A stretch of 11,196 bases of DNA, taken from contig JAIFMT010000180.1 in assembly GCA_020048295.1 (NCBI GenBank), forward strand, positions 1 through 11,196. Reading direction: 5' to 3'. The translations under genes and the position numbers were made by a program. Of this stretch, positions 6,032-11,196 are shown piece after piece. The notes under the pieces are model-generated. The model ran no database searches, had not been told where the DNA came from, and saw nothing but the letters and a program-made list of their open reading frames with translations. The stretch is from Rhodoferax sp. (GTDB lineage: Bacteria; Pseudomonadota; Gammaproteobacteria; Burkholderiales; Burkholderiaceae). The first letter of the stretch is position 1. Each line of letters begins with the position of its first letter.

Positions 6032-8164
6032 ATGATTGAAATTGAACTCGACGGCAAAAAAGTAGATATCGCTGAAGGCAGCATGGTGATGCATGCGGCC
6101 GAGAAGGCGGGCACTTACATTCCGCACTTCTGCTACCACAAAAAGCTCAGCATTGCTGCAAGTTGCCGCATGTGTCTGGTTGACATTGAAAAAATGCCCA
6201 AACCCATGCCTGCCTGCGCTACTGCGGTGACTCAGGGCATGGTGGTGCGCACCAAGAGCGACAAAGCCATCAAGGCACAGCAGTCGGTGATGGAGTTCCT
6301 GCTGATCAACCACCCGCTTGACTGCCCGATTTGCGATCAGGGCGGTGAGTGCCTGTTGCAGGATTTGGCGGTAGGTTATGGCACATCGAATTCGCGTTAT
6401 GAAGAAGAAAAGCGCGTGGTTCACGTCAAGGACGTTGGCCCGCTGATTTCGATGCAGGAAATGAGCCGATGCATTCATTGCACGCGCTGTGTCCGCTTCG
6501 GTCAGGAAATTGCTGGCGACATGGAGCTTGGTATGTCCCACCGCGGTGAGCATTGCGAAATCGAAACCTATGTTGGGCGCACGATTGATTCGGAGCTTTC
6601 TGGCAACATGATCGACATCTGCCCGGTTGGCGCACTGACCAGCAAGCCTTTCCGGTACAGCGCCCGCACTTGGGAGCTATCGCGTCGAAAATCCATCAGC
6701 CCGCATGACTCCACCGGTGCCAACCTCGTTGTGCAAGTTAAAAGCAATCGGGTCATGCGTGTTGTTCCTTTTGAAAACGAGGCCATCAATGAGTGCTGGA
6801 TTGCTGATCGTGATCGGTTTTCGTATGAAGCGTTGAACTGTGGCGAGCGATTGACTTCGCCGATGATCAAGCAAGGCGGTGTCTGGAATACGGTGGATTG
6901 GCAGACGGCGCTTGAATATGTGGCCAATGGCGTCAAGCAAATCTCAGTGGAGCATGGCGCTGGCAGTCTTGGTGCATTGGTCAGTCCGCACAGCACGCTT
7001 GAAGAATTGCAGTTGACCGCCAAGCTCATGCAGGGCTTGGGCAGCCCCAACATCGACTACCGACTACGCAATGCCGAGTTTCCGGCGATCGAGGGCATTC
7101 GCTATCTGGGCCGATCCATTGCTTCACTTTCAGAGTTGCGCAGCGTACTGGTGATCGGCTCCAATCTGCGCAAAGACCATCCGTTGTTTGCCCAGCGCAT
7201 CCGTCAGGCGGCGCGCAGGGGATGCAAGGTCAATGCCTTGGTAGCCGCGCAGCTTGATTGGGCGATGCCAGTGACTAACAGCCTGGTCGGTGCGCCTTCG
7301 AACTGGGTGCAGTTGTTGGCCAATATTGCAGCTGCAGTTGCCCAGGTCAAAGGCATCGCTGCACCGGTTGCTGCCGTGCCTGACGCGTCAGCCCAGGCGA
7401 TTGCTGCCTCGCTGTTAAGCGCTGATACCCACAAGGCTGTATTGTTGGGTAACGCTGCCGCGCACCATGTGAACGCCAGTGGTTTGCTGTCATTGGCCAA
7501 CTGGATTGCCACACAAACCGGTGCCACAGTTGGCTATCTGACGGAGGCAGCTAACACTGTCGGTGCCCAGTTGGCAAAGGCGTTACCTACTGCGACGGGC
7601 GGGTTGAGTGCAGCGCAGATGCTTGACGGTCGCTTGAAAGCGGTGCTGTTGCTGGGTGTCGAACCTGAGTTTGACAGTGCTGCAGGCAAGGAGGCAACCA
7701 GTACTTTGTCCAAGGCAGACATGGTGATTACCTTGAGTCCGTTCAAAGCCAACATGACGATCAGTGATGTACTGCTGCCCGTTGCGCCATACACCGAAAC
7801 CTCTGGCACCTTTGTCAATGCCGAAGGTCGCGCACAGAGTTTCCATGCGGTCGTCAGGCCGCTTGGCGAGACACGTCCCGCCTGGAAAGTGATTCGCGTG
7901 TTGGCCAATTTGCTTGGCTTGCCAGACTTCAACTTCGCTTCTTCAGAAGAGGTGCTGCAGAGCATCCAGGGCATCGACAAGGGGTGGGTTCGTTCCGAAC
8001 TTCTCAGCAATGCAACAACTGTTGTGGCTGATATGGCTCCCAGGGATGGTTGGCCTGTGGTTGCAGGCATCTACGCACTCGACGGGATGGTCCGGCGTGC
8101 CAGTAGCTTGCAATCGACAGCAGACGCCAGAACTCAAAACCCGGTTGCGGAGGTGGCTGCATGA
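6032..8164 (+). CDS. nuoG: NADH-quinone oxidoreductase subunit G (75 kDa subunit, clusters N1b, N4, N5)
   Basis: NuoG conducts electrons from N3 through three clusters. The 710-residue protein begins with a plant-type [2Fe-2S] ferredoxin domain with N1b ligands Cys34, Cys45, Cys48 and Cys62. Next comes the His/Cys cluster N5 (His94, Cys98, Cys101, Cys107 in [14 protein letters not shown]), then N4 (Cys147, Cys150, Cys153 in [14 protein letters not shown] and Cys197 in ICPVGAL). From about residue 215 a degenerate molybdopterin-oxidoreductase domain follows. It has no Cys quartet right after N4, so the off-pathway cluster N7 of E. coli and Thermus is absent. Residues about 425-455 are Ala/Val-rich and look less conserved. 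ATG 6032 has only a weak ribosome site. The stop overlaps the nuoH ATG. Confidence 0.97.
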   Translation: MIEIELDGKKVDIAEGSMVMHAAEKAGTYIPHFCYHKKLSIAASCRMCLVDIEKMPKPMPACATAVTQGMVVRTKSDKAIKAQQSVMEFLLINHPLDCPICDQGGECLLQDLAVGYGTSNSRYEEEKRVVHVKDVGPLISMQEMSRCIHCTRCVRFGQEIAGDMELGMSHRGEHCEIETYVGRTIDSELSGNMIDICPVGALTSKPFRYSARTWELSRRKSISPHDSTGANLVVQVKSNRVMRVVPFENEAINECWIADRDRFSYEALNCGERLTSPMIKQGGVWNTVDWQTALEYVANGVKQISVEHGAGSLGALVSPHSTLEELQLTAKLMQGLGSPNIDYRLRNAEFPAIEGIRYLGRSIASLSELRSVLVIGSNLRKDHPLFAQRIRQAARRGCKVNALVAAQLDWAMPVTNSLVGAPSNWVQLLANIAAAVAQVKGIAAPVAAVPDASAQAIAASLLSADTHKAVLLGNAAAHHVNASGLLSLANWIATQTGATVGYLTEAANTVGAQLAKALPTATGGLSAAQMLDGRLKAVLLLGVEPEFDSAAGKEATSTLSKADMVITLSPFKANMTISDVLLPVAPYTETSGTFVNAEGRAQSFHAVVRPLGETRPAWKVIRVLANLLGLPDFNFASSEEVLQSIQGIDKGWVRSELLSNATTVVADMAPRDGWPVVAGIYALDGMVRRASSLQSTADARTQNPVAEVAA
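8149..8154 (+). promoter_or_regulatory. Strong Shine-Dalgarno for nuoH
   Basis: GGAGGT lies six bases before ATG 8161, inside the last codons of nuoG. It is the best ribosome site in the window and begins the first membrane subunit after three soluble ones. Confidence 0.7.
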
Positions 8165-9237
8165 TTGATGCGATCTTTAACATGGGTGCCGGGCTGATCG
8201 CTGCGACCTGGTGGACTGATGTGGTGTGGCCCGTCTTATGGGCACTGATCAAGATTGTGGTGGTGGTGGCACCGCTGATGGGTGCGGTGGCGTACCTGAC
8301 GTTGTGGGAGCGCAAGCTCATCAGCTGGATGCAGATCCGCATTGGTCCAAATCGGGTGGGTCCCATGGGCTTGCTGCAACCCATTGCTGATGCTATGAAA
8401 CTCCTGGCCAAGGAAATTCTGACACCTGCCGCTGCCAGCAAGGGTTTGTTTTTTCTCGGTCCTGTGTTGACCATTGCACCTTCACTGGCGGCCTGGGCAG
8501 TGGTGCCGTTCGGCCCGGATGTCGCGTTGGCCAACATCAATGCGGGGTTGCTGTTTGTGATGGCCATCGCCTCGATGGAGGTCTATGGGGTGGTGATTGC
8601 CGGATGGTCTTCCAACTCCAAGTATCCGTTTTTGGGTGCCCTGCGTGCATCGGCGCAAATGGTGAGCTACGAATTGGCCATGGGTTTTTGCATTGTTATT
8701 GTGCTGATGGTTTCTGCCAGCATGAACATGACTGAAATTGTCATTGGCCAGAGCAAAGGTCAGTTTGCCGCAATGGGGCTGAATTTCCTCTCCTGGAATT
8801 GGCTACCGTTGCTGCCCATATTTGTTGTGTATTTTGTGTCGGGTCTGGCCGAAACTAATCGACATCCATTTGACGTGGTGGAGGGTGAGTCAGAAATTGT
8901 TGCAGGTCACATGGTCGAGTACTCAGGCATGTCTTACGCCATGTTTTATCTGGCCGAATACGCGAACATGTGGCTGGTGTCGATTCTGACCAGCGTCTTG
9001 TTTCTGGGAGGATGGTTGTCGCCTGTCGCTGCACTTGACTGGATTCCGGGATGGATCTGGCTTGGCATCAAGACTTTTGTCATCGTGACCCTTTTTATCT
9101 GGGTGCGTGCCACATTCCCACGCTATCGTTACGACCAGATCATGCGTTTGGGGTGGAAGATTTTCATCCCGGTCACACTGGTCTGGCTGGTGGTTGTGGC
9201 GGTATGGATGCAGACTCCGTGGAATATCTGGAAATAA
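8161..9237 (+). CDS. nuoH: NADH-quinone oxidoreductase subunit H (ND1 homologue)
   Basis: NuoH is the membrane subunit that docks the peripheral arm and forms the entrance of the quinone channel. The 358-residue protein has about eight hydrophobic helices. Family signatures are present: [19 protein letters not shown] (from Glu50), [16 protein letters not shown] in the middle, and the acidic loop [19 protein letters not shown] from Glu231, with Asp238, Glu241, Glu243 and Glu245, which couples quinone chemistry to proton movement. [19 protein letters not shown] near the C-terminus is also diagnostic. The start forms an ATGA overlap with nuoG and has a strong GGAGGT. The TAA stop is 13 bases before nuoI. 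Confidence 0.98.
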   Translation: MIDAIFNMGAGLIAATWWTDVVWPVLWALIKIVVVVAPLMGAVAYLTLWERKLISWMQIRIGPNRVGPMGLLQPIADAMKLLAKEILTPAAASKGLFFLGPVLTIAPSLAAWAVVPFGPDVALANINAGLLFVMAIASMEVYGVVIAGWSSNSKYPFLGALRASAQMVSYELAMGFCIVIVLMVSASMNMTEIVIGQSKGQFAAMGLNFLSWNWLPLLPIFVVYFVSGLAETNRHPFDVVEGESEIVAGHMVEYSGMSYAMFYLAEYANMWLVSILTSVLFLGGWLSPVAALDWIPGWIWLGIKTFVIVTLFIWVRATFPRYRYDQIMRLGWKIFIPVTLVWLVVVAVWMQTPWNIWK

Positions 9238-9250
9238 GTAGAACGGCCCC

Positions 9251-9784
9251 ATGACTACCCAAATATCAAGCGCCAGTGCGCCCGCAGTTGAGCCGCCTTT
9301 CAGTCTGAAAGATTTTCTGTCCAGTTTCCTGCTGGCTGAATTTATCAAAGGCTTGGTGTTGACCGGCAAATATACCTTCAGGCCCAAGATCACTCAGGAG
9401 TATCCTGAAGAAAAAACACCGTTGTCGCCACGTTTTCGCGGCCTGCATGCCTTGCGCCGCTATGAGAATGGTGAGGAGCGCTGCATTGCTTGCAAATTGT
9501 GTGAAGCCGTTTGCCCGGCGATGGCGATCACCATTGAGTCGGAGGTAAGGGCCGATGGCTCCCGCCGCACCAGTCGCTATGACATCGATTTGACCAAATG
9601 TATTTTTTGTGGCTTCTGCGAAGAAAGCTGTCCAGTGGACTCGATTGTCGAGACGCATATTCTGGAATACCACGGCGAAAAGCGCGGCGATTTGTATTTC
9701 ACCAAAGAAATGCTGCTGGCCGTTGGTGACCGCTATGAGCAGGAAATCGCTGCCAATAAGGCAGCCGATGCCAAATACCGCTGA
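9251..9784 (+). CDS. nuoI: NADH-quinone oxidoreductase subunit I (23 kDa, clusters N6a and N6b)
   Basis: NuoI is an 8Fe ferredoxin-like subunit that relays electrons from NuoG to N2 in NuoB. The 177-residue protein has two CxxCxxCxxxCP motifs: Cys78, 81, 84 and 88 in [13 protein letters not shown], and Cys117, 120, 123 and 127 in [13 protein letters not shown]. Each motif's last cysteine ligates the other cluster, as in all 2[4Fe-4S] ferredoxins. An amphipathic N-terminal helix (about 17-40) anchors it to the membrane arm. The first 16 residues (Ser, Ala and Pro rich) are a slightly long, probably disordered start, with no other usable start codon near. I see no Shine-Dalgarno before ATG 9251. 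Confidence 0.98.
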   Translation: MTTQISSASAPAVEPPFSLKDFLSSFLLAEFIKGLVLTGKYTFRPKITQEYPEEKTPLSPRFRGLHALRRYENGEERCIACKLCEAVCPAMAITIESEVRADGSRRTSRYDIDLTKCIFCGFCEESCPVDSIVETHILEYHGEKRGDLYFTKEMLLAVGDRYEQEIAANKAADAKYR

Positions 9785-9808
9785 CCCCCTACGAAAGATG
9801 CGCTGACT

Positions 9809-10468
9809 ATGGATGTCAAGACTGGTTTGTTTTATGTTTTTTCGGCAGTGCTGCTGTTCGCCGCCTTCCGTGTCATCACGGCCCGAAACCCGGTGCATGC
9901 TGTGCTGTTTCTGGTATTGTCGTTTTTTCAGGCAGCCATGATCTGGATGCTGCTCAAGGCCGAGTTTCTGTCGATCACCCTGGTGTTGGTTTATGTGGGT
10001 GCGGTGATGGTATTGTTTCTTTTTGTTGTGATGATGCTTGACATCAACGTGGAGGGTGCGCGTGTCGATTTCTGGAAGCACTTCCCGTTGGCAGCGCTCG
10101 TTGGCGTTGTTATTATTTTGGAAATGTCCGCTGTGCTGCTCGGCGGATTTCAGACCAACGAGGCAATACCGGTGGTTGCACTTGCCAGCCCGGGAGGTGG
10201 GCAATATTCCAATACTCGCGAACTGGGTAAGTTGCTCTACACCGAGTACCTCTATCCGCTGGAGGTCGCCGCTGCCTTGTTGTTGGTGGCGATGATTGCC
10301 GCCATTGCGCTGACTTTGCGTCACAGAAAAGATACCAAGTCTATCGATGCCGCAGATCAGGTGCGTGTCAAGTCAAAGGACCGCATGACGTTAGCCAAAT
10401 ACGCGCCCACCAGGCCGGCGCTGGGTGCAACGACTGGCAACGACCCGGTGAGGGAGAACAAACCATGA
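9809..10468 (+). CDS. nuoJ: NADH-quinone oxidoreductase subunit J (ND6 homologue)
   Basis: NuoJ is a membrane subunit between NuoA/NuoH and NuoK. The 219-residue protein has about five hydrophobic helices up to residue 170. The family pattern [19 protein letters not shown] lies near the start, and [18 protein letters not shown] is helix 3 with the pi-bulge region that rearranges during turnover. From residue 171 a hydrophilic, positively charged tail of about 49 residues ([20 protein letters not shown] onward) extends into the soluble phase. E. coli NuoJ (about 184 residues) has a shorter end. Only a weak ribosome site (GAAAG, 9793-9797) precedes ATG 9809. The stop forms an ATGA overlap with nuoK. 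Confidence 0.96.
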   Translation: MDVKTGLFYVFSAVLLFAAFRVITARNPVHAVLFLVLSFFQAAMIWMLLKAEFLSITLVLVYVGAVMVLFLFVVMMLDINVEGARVDFWKHFPLAALVGVVIILEMSAVLLGGFQTNEAIPVVALASPGGGQYSNTRELGKLLYTEYLYPLEVAAALLLVAMIAAIALTLRHRKDTKSIDAADQVRVKSKDRMTLAKYAPTRPALGATTGNDPVRENKP

Positions 10469-10773
10469 CGCTGACTTTAGGCCATTTTTTATCTTTGGGT
10501 GCCATGTTGTTCGCGCTCTCGGTGATCGGGATATTCCTGAATCGCAAAAACCTCATTGTGCTGATGATGGCACTCGAATTGATGTTGCTGGCAGTGAACA
10601 CTAACTTTGTTGCCTTCTCACACTACCTGGGGAACATGGACGGACAGATTTTTGTTTTCTTTATCCTCACCGTGGCAGCAGCCGAGGCGGCCATTGGTCT
10701 GGCGATTCTGGTGCTGCTGTTCCGCACCCGTTCAAATATCAATGTCGATGAACTCGACTCGCTTAAGGGTTAA
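10465..10773 (+). CDS. nuoK: NADH-quinone oxidoreductase subunit K (ND4L homologue)
   Basis: NuoK is a three-helix membrane subunit that contributes buried acids to the proton path. At 102 residues it is standard length. Helices lie at about 5-25, 30-50 and 60-86. Glu38 in [14 protein letters not shown] and Glu74 in [18 protein letters not shown] correspond to the essential Glu36 and Glu72 of E. coli NuoK. The start overlaps the nuoJ stop, with AGGGAG at 10451-10456 as ribosome site eight bases upstream. nuoL begins five bases after the TAA. Confidence 0.98.
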   Translation: MTLTLGHFLSLGAMLFALSVIGIFLNRKNLIVLMMALELMLLAVNTNFVAFSHYLGNMDGQIFVFFILTVAAAEAAIGLAILVLLFRTRSNINVDELDSLKG

Positions 10774-10778
10774 GCACC

Positions 10779-11196
10779 ATGAGTCAAACTCTTTCAGTTT
10801 CGACATTGTTGACCATTGCGCTGGCTCCATTGGCTGGATCGGTGGTGGCCGGTTTTTGGGGTACAAAGTTCGGTGGCAACCTGATCGGTCGCCGAATTTC
10901 GCATTCAATCACCATCTTCAGTGTATTTTTGTCGTTTGCTCTGTCGGCGATGGTGCTCAAAAGTGTGACGGTCGACGGGGCACGCTTTAATGAAACTATC
11001 TACACCTGGATGGTGTTGGGCGGCCTCAAGATGGAGGTTGGGTTTTTGATTGATGGACTCAGCGCCATGATGATGGCTGTCGTGACCTTTGTGTCGTTGG
11101 CGGTTCATATCTATACCGTCGGTTATATGGATGAGGATGATGGCTACAACCGCTTTTTTTCCTACATCTCGCTGTTTACCTTCTCCATGTTGATGT
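10779..11196 (+). CDS. nuoL: NADH-quinone oxidoreductase subunit L (ND5 homologue), N-terminal part
   Basis: NuoL is the distal antiporter-like proton-pumping subunit of complex I. The window contains the first 139 codons and is cut by its right edge, so this is not a broken gene. Translation from ATG 10779 gives MSQTLSVSTLLTIALAPLAG and an open frame to the end. There are hydrophobic helices at about 8-27 and 42-60, and a third from about 88 on. The conserved segment VGFLIDGLSAMMMAVVTFVS (about 87-106) followed by HIYTVGYM and YNRFFSYISLFTFSM is diagnostic of NuoL/ND5. The essential Glu of helix 5 and the lateral helix lie outside the window. AAGGG at 10765-10769, in the end of nuoK, is the likely ribosome site. 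Confidence 0.96.
   Translation, partial: MSQTLSVSTLLTIALAPLAGSVVAGFWGTKFGGNLIGRRISHSITIFSVFLSFALSAMVLKSVTVDGARFNETIYTWMVLGGLKMEVGFLIDGLSAMMMAVVTFVSLAVHIYTVGYMDEDDGYNRFFSYISLFTFSMLM

Noticed and set aside
9266..10324. A 352-codon minus-strand frame opposite nuoI and nuoJ, with many His and Gln
   Set aside because: It is codon-aligned with nuoI and nuoJ. The His/Gln richness is the reverse complement of Val, Leu and Met codons for membrane helices.
10779..11196. nuoL as a truncated pseudogene
   Set aside because: The frame is open and conserved to the last base. The truncation is only the window edge.
1..11196. Mobile element, CRISPR array, prophage, toxin-antitoxin or defence genes
   Set aside because: No transposase, integrase, regular repeat array, target duplication or compositionally distinct segment was seen. 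All coding space is accounted for by housekeeping genes.

Overview
The window is a housekeeping stretch of a Burkholderiales-type betaproteobacterium, most like Comamonadaceae (Rhodoferax or Polaromonas relatives). This placement rests on the gene order (quinone oxidoreductase, tpiA, secG, tRNA-Leu, nuoA onward), on separate nuoC and nuoD genes, on a NuoG that lacks the N7 cluster cysteines, and on protein wording recalled from that family. No database search was possible, so the genus is inference. Every gene lies on the + strand, and codon use and style look uniform from end to end.

Layout. Bases 1-100 hold the last 32 codons of a PIG3-like NAD(P)H quinone oxidoreductase, whose stop overlaps the start of tpiA (triosephosphate isomerase). 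secG (SecYEG translocon subunit) follows. A 117-base spacer with no convincing terminator or promoter leads to a complete tRNA-Leu(GAG) with an encoded CCA end. From there to the right edge the window is the proton-pumping NADH:quinone oxidoreductase (respiratory complex I) operon: nuoA, B, C, D, E, F, G, H, I, J, K and the first 139 codons of nuoL, in canonical order. nuoM and nuoN presumably lie just beyond the edge. No stretch over 120 bases lacks a gene.

How the genes work together. NuoE, F and G form the NADH-oxidising module (FMN and Fe-S clusters N1a, N3, N1b, N4, N5). NuoB, C, D and I form the connecting module that carries electrons through N6a, N6b and N2 to quinone. NuoA, H, J, K and L belong to the proton-translocating membrane arm. 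The ligand residues of every expected cluster and the key charged membrane residues I checked are present, so the complex looks functional. Many junctions are ATGA overlaps or gaps of a few bases, which suggests one coupled transcript.

The most unusual feature is the tRNA/nuoA junction. The mature tRNA ends at 1443, and the only plausible nuoA start is a TTG at 1446. The operon's first gene therefore has no Shine-Dalgarno sequence outside the tRNA body, and it would become almost leaderless if the tRNA were cut out of the transcript. Otherwise this is an ordinary core-genome region. I found no mobile element, CRISPR array, phage gene, defence system or other undescribed system.
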